Shown here in pieces: positions 37,213 to 45,533 of a DNA stretch of 64,000 nucleotides. Position numbers and translations under genes: made by a program. Numbering within the stretch: the first letter of the stretch is position 1; the number at the start of each line of letters is the position of its first letter. Origin of the DNA: an uncultured Lachnospiraceae bacterium (GTDB taxonomy: Bacteria > Bacillota > Clostridia > Lachnospirales > Lachnospiraceae); the NCBI GenBank assembly GCA_947631685.1, contig CANRMI010000002.1:124001-188000 (forward strand), read 5' to 3'. The notes below the pieces were generated by a model. The model was given only the letters and a program-made list of their open reading frames with translations. It made no database searches and was not told the origin of the DNA.

Positions 37213-38148
37213 GTGAAAATGAAGCTCTTAAGCGTAATCGTGCCGTGCTATAACGAGGAAGAGAACGTGCCCTTTTTTTATGAAGAATTTCTGAAAAATG
37301 AACTCTATTTTAAGGAGAAGGGAATAGACTGGGAAATCCTGTACGTAGATGACGGTTCTAAGGACAATACGGCAGAAGAAGTGAGAAAACTGCATATATC
37401 GGATGAAAGGGTGCATCTGCTTTCTTTCTCCCGGAATTTCGGCAAAGAGGCCGCCATGTACGCGGGAATGGAAAAAGCCAAAGGAGACTATGTGGTGATC
37501 ATGGACGCGGATCTGCAGGATCCGCCTTCCCTGCTGCCGGAGATGTTTGCTGGTCTGGAAGAGGGCTATGATTCGGTGGCTACCAGAAGGGTGACAAGAA
37601 AGGGAGAACCTGCCATCCGTTCATTCTTTGCCAGAATGTTCTACCGGCTGATGAAGAAGATTTCCCGTACCGAGATCATGGACGGAGCCAGGGATTACAG
37701 ATTGATGAACAGAAAAATGGTGGACGCCATTTTATCCATGCAGGAATATAATCGTTTTACTAAGGGCATTTTCGGCTGGGTGGGTTTTCAGACCAAGTGG
37801 CTGGAATTTGAAAATGTCAAAAGGCTCAAGGGAGAGACCAAATGGAATTTCTGGAAGCTGCTGTGGTATTCCATTGACGGAATAACGGCATTTTCTACGG
37901 CCCCCCTGTCCTTTGCGGCTGTGATGGGAGTGCTCTTCTGTGTGCTGGCTTTTGTACTGATACTCTTTATCATTGTCCGTACCCTGATATTCGGCGATCC
38001 GGTATCGGGCTGGCCGTCCCTGGTATGTATCCTTTCTTTGATCAGCGGGGTTCAGCTTTTCTGTCTGGGGATCCTGGGACAGTATCTGGCCAAGACCTAC
38101 ATGGAAGTAAAAAAACGTCCCATCTACCTGTTAAAGGAGGAATTGTAA
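37213..38148 (+). CDS. family 2 glycosyltransferase, GtrB/DPM type
   Basis: A 311-residue enzyme: GT2 catalytic domain with LSVIVPCYNEEENVP, YVDDGSKDNT and the metal-binding MDADLQDP (DxD-like) and then two C-terminal membrane helices (about 235-300). Enzymes of this type move a sugar onto undecaprenyl phosphate for use on the outer face of the membrane. AAGGAA spacing favours GTG 37213, but ATG 37219 is possible. It ends the gmd transcript region; a later GT2-GtrA fusion near 61 kb has the flippase-like partner domain. Confidence 0.85.
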   Translation: MKMKLLSVIVPCYNEEENVPFFYEEFLKNELYFKEKGIDWEILYVDDGSKDNTAEEVRKLHISDERVHLLSFSRNFGKEAAMYAGMEKAKGDYVVIMDADLQDPPSLLPEMFAGLEEGYDSVATRRVTRKGEPAIRSFFARMFYRLMKKISRTEIMDGARDYRLMNRKMVDAILSMQEYNRFTKGIFGWVGFQTKWLEFENVKRLKGETKWNFWKLLWYSIDGITAFSTAPLSFAAVMGVLFCVLAFVLILFIIVRTLIFGDPVSGWPSLVCILSLISGVQLFCLGILGQYLAKTYMEVKKRPIYLLKEEL

Positions 38149-38248
38149 CGTCAGAATGGGCAAGGGAGACTCTTTTCCGGTCCGATAAATTGTGCTAGGA
38201 TATAAGTGCAGCCGCAAGGACGGTACCGTGCACGGAAAGGAGTAAAGC

Positions 38249-38626
38249 ATGGATATTGCTGAAATGAATGATATAGATTTGGAAATCTATACCACGGAAG
38301 TGATGCTGGATATAGGGGTTCCGGCTCATCTGAAAGGCTACTATTATCTGAGAGACGCGATCATGATGGCGGAGAAGGACGCGGAAGTGGTCACGAGTAT
38401 CACGAAACTGATGTATCCCGTTATCGCAAAGCGGTATAAAACTACCGACCAGAAAGTAGAGCGGGCCATACGCAACGCGGTGGAAATTTCGTGGAGCAGA
38501 GGAAATACGCAGACGTTTTCAAGACTTTTTGGTTATTCTTTGCAGGACGGGAGGCCAAGACCGACCAACAGTGAGTATATCGCGAGAGTAGCTGATAAGA
38601 TACGTCTGGATATAAAAGCAAGATAA
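38249..38626 (+). CDS. stand-alone Spo0A C-terminal DNA-binding domain protein
   Basis: A 125-residue protein that corresponds almost entirely to the DNA-binding effector domain of Spo0A: IGVPAHLKGYYYLRDAI, ITKLMYPVIAKRYKTTDQKVERAIRNAVEISW, the recognition helix region, and RPTNSEYIARVADKIRL. There is no receiver domain and only a short acidic N-terminus (MDIAEMNDIDLEIY). It could bind 0A-box-like DNA without phosphorylation control, or dimerise with or compete with Spo0A. It lies alone between two polysaccharide transcripts, with GGAAAGGAG before the ATG. The promoter is unclear; a TATAAG lies at 38201. Confidence 0.88.
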   Translation: MDIAEMNDIDLEIYTTEVMLDIGVPAHLKGYYYLRDAIMMAEKDAEVVTSITKLMYPVIAKRYKTTDQKVERAIRNAVEISWSRGNTQTFSRLFGYSLQDGRPRPTNSEYIARVADKIRLDIKAR

Positions 38627-38685
38627 ATATAGGAAACAGCAGACAAAAGTAAGGGGAGGTGCCGGAAGTTGCGGCCGGGCAGGAT

Positions 38686-38731
38686 GAGGGTGTCCCGAAA
38701 GTCATTTTAAAAGGACTGGGTGGGCACTCTC
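38686..38731 (+). terminator. probable terminator after the Spo0A-domain gene
   Basis: GAGGGTGTCC (38686-38695) pairs with GGGCACTCTC (38722-38731) using two G-T pairs, with inner AGTC/GACT. The downstream stretch is T-rich but not a pure T-run, so efficiency is uncertain. Confidence 0.5.
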
Positions 38732-38738
38732 ATTTCAT

Positions 38739-38767
38739 TTGTACTTCTTTGAAAAATGTGGTAAAAT
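38739..38767 (+). promoter_or_regulatory. promoter at the start of the main polysaccharide locus
   Basis: TTGTAC (38739-38744), a 17-base spacer and TAAAAT (38762-38767), 36 bases before the next ATG. Confidence 0.6.
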
Positions 38768-38803
38768 TGGGAAGACTAAAGTAAAAGGAGACCGAATCGG
38801 AAA

Positions 38804-39700
38804 ATGCGGATCACCATGCCTGACAAAGTGATAGAGGGAAGCCTGACAGTATTGGGATTGGCAGAAGCGGCTCATCTGGGGACGCTCTTTTTGGGGCTGC
38901 CTTTCCATGTATGTGTCATGATCCTGGCGGTACTGCTTTTTTGCGGCGTACTGGCGGGCGCAGGGTTCAGGGTATGGAAAATCAAAAAACAGGGATCTAC
39001 TCTGCAGGCAGAGAAACACGCCGCGCAGGGAGCGGCTGCAAGACATTCCTATATATTCCTTTTGGCGGGACTTTTAGTAATCCTGCAAATGGTGTGGTAC
39101 TATTGGGCGCGCGTTCCTTACATTCAGAATGATATTACGGGGGAAACGGTGCAGACCATACTGGCTTCGGACAGGCTTTACGCGCTCAATCCTCTGACCG
39201 GAAAGGATTTCAGCGCCGGGATGCCCATGCGTCTTAAGATCCTGGTACTGCCTACCTTGTATGCCTTTGTCTGCCGGCTGACCGGGTGGTCTGTGATGAC
39301 AGTCTGCTACAGCGTAATGCCCTGCATTGTCCTGCTGTTAAGCTATACGGTGTATCTGGGCTGGGCGGAATACCTGTTTTCTTCGGATGAAAGAAAACGG
39401 CTTCTTTTTCTGGGATTTGTGATGATGATCTATCAGTTTGGCGCGTACGCTCTGCCCATGGACGGGTATACGCTGCTCTTCGGCGGGTATCAGGGAGAGG
39501 CTTTCAGAACGGGGGTACTTCTCCCCTATGCGCTTTTATGCTGCCTGCGGGGCAGGTGGAGGGGCCTGCTGTTATGTCTGCTGGCGGAGGTATGTGTGGT
39601 CTGGACATTTTATGGATTGGGATATGTGGCGGTGACAGCCCTGCTTTACGGGGCGGTCAGACTGTTTTCGCAACGCCAAAACAGGAGGAAAACCAAATGA
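38804..39700 (+). CDS. polytopic membrane protein, possible N-terminal half of a DUF6077-like protein
   Basis: A 298-residue protein with about seven to eight membrane helices. It looks like the first half of the large DUF6077 membrane proteins found in clostridial polysaccharide loci (around 600 residues), judged from the hydrophobic layout and the extracellular ARVPYIQNDITGETVQTIL segment, in which the acidic residues resemble the first loop of GT-C glycosyltransferases. The family call is tentative. Its stop overlaps the next gene as ATGA. The ribosome binding site AAAGGAG is rather far (about 13 bases) from ATG 38804. Confidence 0.6.
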   Translation: MRITMPDKVIEGSLTVLGLAEAAHLGTLFLGLPFHVCVMILAVLLFCGVLAGAGFRVWKIKKQGSTLQAEKHAAQGAAARHSYIFLLAGLLVILQMVWYYWARVPYIQNDITGETVQTILASDRLYALNPLTGKDFSAGMPMRLKILVLPTLYAFVCRLTGWSVMTVCYSVMPCIVLLLSYTVYLGWAEYLFSSDERKRLLFLGFVMMIYQFGAYALPMDGYTLLFGGYQGEAFRTGVLLPYALLCCLRGRWRGLLLCLLAEVCVVWTFYGLGYVAVTALLYGAVRLFSQRQNRRKTK

Positions 39701-40527
39701 TAGGGCTGAACGGACAATATTTGGCACTGTTTATGGCGGCGCTGCTCTTTATCCTGCTGACGGACAGGGAACATCCGAAAGAATTTCCAGGCTTTTGTAT
39801 GCTGACGCTGCTTCTGTTGCTGACGCCGGCAAGTCTTTTACTGATCCGGTATCAGACCGGATTTTACGGACGCGAGAACATTTGGAGGCTTCTGCCGCTG
39901 ACGGCGCTTACAGCTTACGGCGGGGTGCTTACGACGGACAAGCTCAGCGCGAAACTTCTGCATCCGGAAGGCCGCGTCGTCTGGCTGAAAGGCAGAAAAA
40001 GCCTGTGCGGAGCTTTGTCGGTGATGATAGTAGCGGCGTTGCTTTTTTTGTGCGGCACTTGTCTGCCGGGCAGGACCATAACGGAGGAGAGGCATTCCGC
40101 GACGGGGCTTCCCCAGGAGGCAGCGGTACTGGAAAAGCTGGATATTCCGGAAGACGGGCTCGTTTCTTTACTGGCGCCGGATGAAGTGAGCGCCTGGGCC
40201 AGGATCTACAGCGGCAGGCTGCTGCTGCCCTATGGCAGGAATCTGTATGAACCGGAGCTGTCCGCTTTTCTGTATGATACTTACGACGAAGAAATGGAGC
40301 TGCTGCATGACTGGATCAACGGCAGTCTTAAGCAGCCGGAGGACGAAAAAGAAGCACTCTCGCAGCAGAGGGAGTTTTTGGATTTCTGCGGGGATCAGAA
40401 ATATACCTATCTGATCTTTTCGGAAGAACGCTGCGATGAAGTTTTAAAACAGGCGCTGGCGGAACAGGAATATTATCGTGAGGAAACAGATACTCAGCTG
40501 CCTTACCGGATCTTTACTCTGCAGTAA
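39697..40527 (+). CDS. polytopic membrane protein, possible C-terminal half of the same unit
   Basis: A 276-residue protein: four to five helices (about 5-25, 35-55, 65-80, 108-127) and then an extracellular domain of about 145 residues with many Glu/Asp/Tyr. AGGAGGAA is well placed before ATG 39697, so it is a true, translationally coupled start. The frame is also open upstream to 39538 without a sensible protein. Together the two make about 574 residues, the length of single-chain relatives, so this may be a naturally split gene or an old frameshift. Function unknown; probably surface glycan related. Confidence 0.6.
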   Translation: MIGLNGQYLALFMAALLFILLTDREHPKEFPGFCMLTLLLLLTPASLLLIRYQTGFYGRENIWRLLPLTALTAYGGVLTTDKLSAKLLHPEGRVVWLKGRKSLCGALSVMIVAALLFLCGTCLPGRTITEERHSATGLPQEAAVLEKLDIPEDGLVSLLAPDEVSAWARIYSGRLLLPYGRNLYEPELSAFLYDTYDEEMELLHDWINGSLKQPEDEKEALSQQREFLDFCGDQKYTYLIFSEERCDEVLKQALAEQEYYREETDTQLPYRIFTLQ

Positions 40528-40536
40528 GGAGAAAAA

Positions 40537-41292
40537 ATGGAAGATAAGATAAGCATCATCATACCGGTGTACAATGCGGAAAAATATATTGCCGAAACGG
40601 TGGAAACGGTCAGGGAGCAGACCTATCCGAACTGGGAGCTTCTGCTGGTGGAGGACGGTTCAACTGATGGCAGCAGGCAGGTGCTCAGAGAACTGCTGCA
40701 AAAGCGGCCGGATGAGAGGATACGGCTTCTGGAAAAGGAAAACGAAGGTGCGGCAAGAGCCAGAAATACCGGTCTCCAGGCAGCAAAAGGCCGCTATGTA
40801 GCATATCTGGACGCGGATGATCTATGGCAGAAAGAAAAGCTGGAAAGGCAGCTCGCTTTTATGAAAAAGCAGAAGGCGGCATTTTCCTTTACCGGCTATG
40901 AATTTGCGGATAAAGAGGGCAGGGGAACGGGAAAAATAGTAAAAGTGCCGGTCTCCCTTTCCTATCGGCAGGCGTTAAAAAACACTACGATCTTTACTTC
41001 CACGGTCATGTTTGATACAGAACTGATCCGAAAAGAGCAGCTTTTGATGCCTGTGATAAAAAGCGAGGATACGGCGCTGTGGTTCCGCGTTCTGCGCGAG
41101 GGCTATACGGCGTACGGGCTGAATGAAAATCTGGTGCGCTACAGACGGACGGGGGGCTCTCTCTCTTCCAATAAGCTGGAGGCCCTGCGGCGGATCTGGA
41201 ACCTTTACCGGAGATCGGAGAAATTGTCTCTGCCTTACAGCCTGTACAATTTCTGCTTCTGGGCGGTACGCGCTGTACGGAGAAGGCTGTAG
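40537..41292 (+). CDS. family 2 glycosyltransferase
   Basis: A 251-residue GT-A enzyme: ISIIIPVYNAEKYI, LVEDGSTDGS and the metal-binding YLDADDLW (DxDD) and a C-terminal SEDTALWFRVLREGY acceptor region. No membrane anchor. It resembles short EPS glycosyltransferases that add a sugar to a lipid-linked acceptor on the cytosolic face. Donor and acceptor cannot be told. It lies 10 bases after the membrane pair. Confidence 0.85.
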   Translation: MEDKISIIIPVYNAEKYIAETVETVREQTYPNWELLLVEDGSTDGSRQVLRELLQKRPDERIRLLEKENEGAARARNTGLQAAKGRYVAYLDADDLWQKEKLERQLAFMKKQKAAFSFTGYEFADKEGRGTGKIVKVPVSLSYRQALKNTTIFTSTVMFDTELIRKEQLLMPVIKSEDTALWFRVLREGYTAYGLNENLVRYRRTGGSLSSNKLEALRRIWNLYRRSEKLSLPYSLYNFCFWAVRAVRRRL

Positions 41293-41302
41293 GGATTGGG
41301 CG

Positions 41303-41331
41303 TTGCCCGATACTCGCTGGTGTGCTATACT
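41303..41331 (+). promoter_or_regulatory. promoter before the first phosphoglycosyltransferase
   Basis: TTGCCC (41303-41308), a 17-base spacer and TATACT (41326-41331) with a TGC extension just upstream. The gene, with a TTG start, begins 46 bases further on. Confidence 0.7.
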
Positions 41332-41376
41332 AAAGTGATGGAAAGTGCAAAGTAACAAAGGGATGAGGTTGGAAAA

Positions 41377-42777
41377 TTGCGCAGGTTAGAATCCTTTAAA
41401 CGATTGATTTTATTGTGTTTATCGGGCATATGCCTGGCGGGGCAGATTGCCATCTACGCGTATTACTGGTATACCAGCTACTATACCTCTGTAAGGGTAT
41501 ATCTGGAATTCTGGGAGAGAGGCCACTGGCTGATGATCGCTATTTATGGCGTGCTGCTCTTTTTCTTTTCCCATATGTACGGCAGTATGCGGATAGGGTA
41601 TCTGAAGAATGTGGAGATCATATTTTCCCAGATACTGGCCACATTAATAGTGGGTGTGATCACCTATGCGCAGATTTCCTTAATGGTGCGTCAGTTTTTC
41701 CATGTGCCGTCCTATATGAGTATGCTGGTGCTGCAGATGATATGGATCGTTCTTTGGATCAATCTGTCCAGTCTGTTGTATAAAAATATTTTTCCGCCCA
41801 GAAAGCTGCTTCTGGTCCATGGGGACAGACCGATAGAAGACATTCTGGAAAAGTTCAGGCGGCGGAAAGATAAATTCGAGGTCAGCAGATGTATGCATAT
41901 CAGGGAGGGCGTGGAGACTGTCTGCAAAGAAGCGCTGGAGCGCTATGACGCGGTAGTCCTGTGGGATATTTCCGTGGAAGACAGGAACCGGATCCTGAAA
42001 TTCTGTTATGGGCAGTCCATTCGGACTTATATTATGCCTAAGATCCCCGATGTTATCCTGAAAGGTGCGGAAGAACTGCATCTGTTTGACACACCGCTGT
42101 TTCTCACACGGGAATATTCCCTGACGATCGAACAGCGCTTTTTGAAAAGATGCATTGACCTGATCTGCGCTTTGCTGCTGTTTGTGCTGGCTTCTCCGTT
42201 TATGCTGTTGACGGCGCTGGCTGTGAAGCTCTACGACGGCGGGCCCGTTTTGTATAAACAGGTACGCTGTACCATAGACGGAAAGGAATTTAAAATATTG
42301 AAATTCCGCAGCATGCGCGTGGACGCCGAAAAGGACGGAGTGGCCAGGCTGGCCTCCAAAGGGGATTCCCGCATTACGCCGGTGGGAAAATTTATCCGGA
42401 AAGTGCGGCTGGACGAGCTGCCCCAACTGCTCAACATTATAAAAGGCGATATGTCCTTTATCGGGCCCAGGCCGGAACGGCCGGAGATCATTGCCCAATA
42501 CCGGGAGATCATGCCGGAATTTGTCTATCGCATGAAAGTGAAAGCGGGGCTGGCAGGGTATGCCCAGGTATACGGTAAATACAATACGACACCTTATGAT
42601 AAGCTGAAACTGGATCTGGCTTATATTGAAAACTACTCTGTCTGGCTGGATCTGAAATTGATGCTTTTGACCGTGAAGGTACTGTTGTGGCCGGACAGCA
42701 CGGAGGGTGTGGAGGACAATCAGATCACGGCTTTAAAAATGGAGCAGGAAAAGCAGAAGGAAGTCGAGAAAAAATAA
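41377..42777 (+). CDS. polyprenyl glycosylphosphotransferase (WbaP/EpsE type, multi-membrane)
   Basis: A 466-residue initiating enzyme. The N-terminal half has four to five membrane helices and a central Rossmann-like domain (about 145-235). The C-terminal phosphoglycosyltransferase domain starts with the re-entrant helix RCIDLICALLLFVLASP and has YKQVRCTIDGKEFKILKFRSM, VRLDELPQLLNIIKGDMSFIGPRPERPE and AGYAQVYGKYNTTP. It transfers a sugar-1-phosphate from a UDP-sugar to undecaprenyl phosphate. The start is TTG 41377 after GAGGTTGG; no better ATG exists. A second, shorter enzyme of this class is at 46677. Confidence 0.92.
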   Translation: MRRLESFKRLILLCLSGICLAGQIAIYAYYWYTSYYTSVRVYLEFWERGHWLMIAIYGVLLFFFSHMYGSMRIGYLKNVEIIFSQILATLIVGVITYAQISLMVRQFFHVPSYMSMLVLQMIWIVLWINLSSLLYKNIFPPRKLLLVHGDRPIEDILEKFRRRKDKFEVSRCMHIREGVETVCKEALERYDAVVLWDISVEDRNRILKFCYGQSIRTYIMPKIPDVILKGAEELHLFDTPLFLTREYSLTIEQRFLKRCIDLICALLLFVLASPFMLLTALAVKLYDGGPVLYKQVRCTIDGKEFKILKFRSMRVDAEKDGVARLASKGDSRITPVGKFIRKVRLDELPQLLNIIKGDMSFIGPRPERPEIIAQYREIMPEFVYRMKVKAGLAGYAQVYGKYNTTPYDKLKLDLAYIENYSVWLDLKLMLLTVKVLLWPDSTEGVEDNQITALKMEQEKQKEVEKK

Positions 42778-42811
42778 AAAAGAGCCGTTCAGGCGGCAGA
42801 ATGGGGAAGTT

Positions 42812-43912
42812 ATGCAGGGATGCCCTTACGGAAAGGAACCTTTGGATCTAAAGCTGCTGCTGCTGCAGATGATGAAAAAAATCCTTGTCATTTTGCTGGC
42901 AGGCGTACTGGGAGCGCTGCTTTGCGGCGGTATCTACTTTTTGGACAAGATAGCGTTTGGTGAGGGCGTTGCCTATGAGGCCGTGTCCATTTATTATGTG
43001 GATTACGGTACGGATCCGTTGACGAACAATGAGTTTACCTATATAAACGGCGCCACATGGAATGATGTATGGGTGCATTCGGACGAGTTTGTGACCTCCA
43101 TTCTGCAAAAGGCCGGAGAGGAGGCAGCGCGGCTGACGGGAGTGCCGCTTACGGCAGACAAGGTCAGGGAATCGGTATCGGCCACGCTGGAAACGGATCT
43201 GCGTATGCCTATTACAACTGTGCGGACCGAAAGTCCAGAGCTTACCATGGCGCTCTGCAGGGCGCTGGAAGAAACCATGGTGGAGTTTGGCGAAAGCGGG
43301 GAACAGAAAGAGATCAACGGGATCCGTCTGGTGATCAGTCCCAAAGACGTGCAGAAGAGTGTTTTGGATAATCGTACCGGGAGAGCCTGCATACTAGGCG
43401 CTGTTCTGGGGCTTTTCTTCGCGACGGTGGGGCTGTGCCTGTATTATATGCTGGATGATTCCATTTACGTACCCGAAACCTTTGAGTACCGGTATGGCGT
43501 TCCGATGCTGGGAACCCTTTCCGCAAAGGAACTTAAAGAGAACTTTTCCTATCTGTTTTCCGATAAAATGCGGATAGCTTTAGTGGGAACGGATGAGAAG
43601 ACAGAGCCGGAAGAGGTGCTGAAGGATCTGCGGGGCGCGTTGGGAACGCGGGGAGAAGAAAGGGAATATACACCGGTTGGGGCAATCAGCCGGGAGCCGG
43701 AAGGACTGGAAACACTTAGAAAAGCGGACGGTGTGCTGCTGCTGATAGAGGCAGGAGCCCATGATGGGAAAAGAATCGAACACTGCCTGCAGCTGCTTCG
43801 GAAGCAGGATATTGCAGTGACGGCAGCGTTGCTGCTCCATGAGGATAAAAAGCTGCTGAAAGCGTATTATCTGCCGGGATCCTTTCTGCGGCGCAAAGGA
43901 GGGCGTCCATGA
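42812..43912 (+). CDS. Wzz/CpsC-like chain-length protein with a kinase-like domain lacking Walker A
   Basis: A 366-residue protein: membrane helices at about 23-44 and 192-213 flank an extracellular Wzz-type domain (ASIYYVDYGTDPL-like region onward). The cytosolic part 225-366 looks like a tyrosine-kinase (CpsD/BY-kinase) module: PMLGTLSAKELK linker, strand MRIALVGTDEKTEPEE where the P-loop should be, and VLLLIEAGAHDGKRIEHCLQLL at the Walker B' position. The GxxGxGKS/T Walker A is absent, so it is a probable pseudokinase that could only sense or scaffold. No other CpsD or CpsB gene lies in the window. GGGGAAG precedes ATG 42812. Confidence 0.75.
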   Translation: MQGCPYGKEPLDLKLLLLQMMKKILVILLAGVLGALLCGGIYFLDKIAFGEGVAYEAVSIYYVDYGTDPLTNNEFTYINGATWNDVWVHSDEFVTSILQKAGEEAARLTGVPLTADKVRESVSATLETDLRMPITTVRTESPELTMALCRALEETMVEFGESGEQKEINGIRLVISPKDVQKSVLDNRTGRACILGAVLGLFFATVGLCLYYMLDDSIYVPETFEYRYGVPMLGTLSAKELKENFSYLFSDKMRIALVGTDEKTEPEEVLKDLRGALGTRGEEREYTPVGAISREPEGLETLRKADGVLLLIEAGAHDGKRIEHCLQLLRKQDIAVTAALLLHEDKKLLKAYYLPGSFLRRKGGRP

Positions 43913-44691
43913 GTGTACAACTGTTGGTTTCGGCCGTGGACAGGCAGCCTGAAGAACTGGTGGAAGCCATGCATATTCAAAGCGACGCCATTATCGTGAA
44001 TCAATGCGGGCGTTATGACTATGAGGAGTGGGAACAGGACGGGAAGCGTATTCAGGTCTTTTCCATGGCGGAGCGGGGTGTGGGTTTAAGCCGCAACCAT
44101 GCGCTGCTGCGGGCGGATAAAGAAATATGCCTGTTCGCGGATGATGACATCCGTTATGTGGATCGTTATGAAACCTTGGTGGAGGAAGCGTTTGCAAGCC
44201 ACCCTAAAGCGGATATGCTGCTTTTCTATGTGAAAGCCGCGCCTGGAAGAGAAACCTACACCATAGAAAAAGAGGGGCGGGTACGCTGGTACAACTGTGG
44301 CCGTTATCCTACCTACAGTTTTGCGCTCAGAACTTCGCGCGTTCATGCGGCAGGCGTGACGTTTCATCTTTATTTCGGCGGCGGAGCCCGTTACAGCAAC
44401 GGAGAGGACAGCCTGTTTATCCGGGATTGTATTAAAAAAGGGCTGCGGGTAGAAAAGGTGCCGGTGATGATCGGGGAAGAGATACCCCGGGAGTCCACAT
44501 GGTTTAAGGGGTACAACCGTAAATTCTTTTTTGACAGAGGAGTACTCTACTATTTTCTATATGGCAGGCTGAAAAAGCTCATGGCTCTGCGGTTTCTGCT
44601 GGTCCATAGAAATATCATGTGCCGGGAAATTTCCTGCGGACAGGCTTACCGGCTGATGAAAGAAGGGATGAAGGAGGCGGCGGGACTATGA
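43909..44691 (+). CDS. glycosyltransferase family 2-like protein
   Basis: A 260-residue GT-A-like enzyme with an N-terminal domain lacking the standard PxYNxE motif (SVQLLVSAVDRQPEELV) but containing RGVGLSRNHALLRA, a metal-site FADDDIRYVD (DDD) and GEDSLFIRDCI. These are typical of 'glycosyltransferase family A' EPS proteins. It overlaps the Wzz stop (ATGA) and the next gene (ATGA), indicating translational coupling. Confidence 0.8.
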   Translation: MSVQLLVSAVDRQPEELVEAMHIQSDAIIVNQCGRYDYEEWEQDGKRIQVFSMAERGVGLSRNHALLRADKEICLFADDDIRYVDRYETLVEEAFASHPKADMLLFYVKAAPGRETYTIEKEGRVRWYNCGRYPTYSFALRTSRVHAAGVTFHLYFGGGARYSNGEDSLFIRDCIKKGLRVEKVPVMIGEEIPRESTWFKGYNRKFFFDRGVLYYFLYGRLKKLMALRFLLVHRNIMCREISCGQAYRLMKEGMKEAAGL

Positions 44692-45527
44692 AACGGCCTT
44701 TCTTCAGTATCCTTGTAGCGGCATTGAATCCGGGCGAGAAACTGCTTTTTACGATGCGGAGCATCGTGGCGCAGACCTGTACGGATTATGAGGTGATCGT
44801 AAAGGACGGGGGCTCTAAAGACGGCTCGGGGGAAAAGCTGAAGGAGTATTTGCAAAAGCACCCTGAAACGGAGCCGCGGGTACGCTGTTATACCGGGCTG
44901 GATAGCGGTATCTATGACGCCATGAATCAGGCGGCCGGTTACGCGGAGGGTGAATTTTTCTGCTTTTTAAACTGCGGGGATGGCTTCCATGATGGGAATG
45001 TGCTGGAAATGTGCAGAAAGGCTGTAAAAGAGGACAGAAGCGCGGGACTGGAGCACAAGATCTACTATGGGAATATACAGGATATGCTCCAGCATGCTGA
45101 GGTGGCCTCCAATCCCCATATGGACGCGTTTGCGTGCTACCGCAATGTACCCTGCCATCAGGCGTGCTTTTATGAAGCTTCTCTTTTTGAGGAAAGAGGG
45201 TATAGGACGCAGTACAAAGTACGCGGAGACTACGAACACTTTCTCTGGTGTTTTTTTAAAAAGCAGGCTTCGCCCCGTTATATCCCTATGGTAGTCGCGG
45301 ATTATGAAGGCGGGGGATTTTCTGAAACCAAAGAAAATCTGAGGCGGTCTAAGAATGAGCACAGGGAGATAACGGCCATGTACATGAGCAGGGGGCAGCG
45401 GCTGAAATACCGGCTGATGCTTATGCTCAGCCTGGCTCCCTTAAGGACCAAAATGGCACACAGTAAATACTTTTCCGGCTTTTATAATCGTATAAAAATG
45501 TGGTTATATGGAAAGAAAAAGGATTGA
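44688..45527 (+). CDS. family 2 glycosyltransferase
   Basis: A 279-residue enzyme: FSILVAALNPGEKL, VKDGGSKDGS and the LNCGDGFHDG site (in place of DxD) resemble GT2 enzymes of the WcaA-like group that use a modified metal site. ATG 44688 is selected because AAGGAGGCGG precedes it and it overlaps the previous stop; the frame extends further upstream without meaning. The sugar transferred is unknown. Confidence 0.85.
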   Translation: MKRPFFSILVAALNPGEKLLFTMRSIVAQTCTDYEVIVKDGGSKDGSGEKLKEYLQKHPETEPRVRCYTGLDSGIYDAMNQAAGYAEGEFFCFLNCGDGFHDGNVLEMCRKAVKEDRSAGLEHKIYYGNIQDMLQHAEVASNPHMDAFACYRNVPCHQACFYEASLFEERGYRTQYKVRGDYEHFLWCFFKKQASPRYIPMVVADYEGGGFSETKENLRRSKNEHREITAMYMSRGQRLKYRLMLMLSLAPLRTKMAHSKYFSGFYNRIKMWLYGKKKD

Positions 45528-45533
45528 GCGGAT

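Noticed and set aside
38196..38206. Promoter for the Spo0A-domain gene at TAGGATATAAG
   Set aside because: The -10 is plausible but no -35 stands at 16-18 bases and no sigma-H-type sequence is clear, so it was not listed as a feature.
39676..39700. Programmed -1 frameshift joining the two membrane protein genes
   Set aside because: No standard slippery heptamer is present; a well placed ribosome binding site and ATGA overlap explain reinitiation instead.
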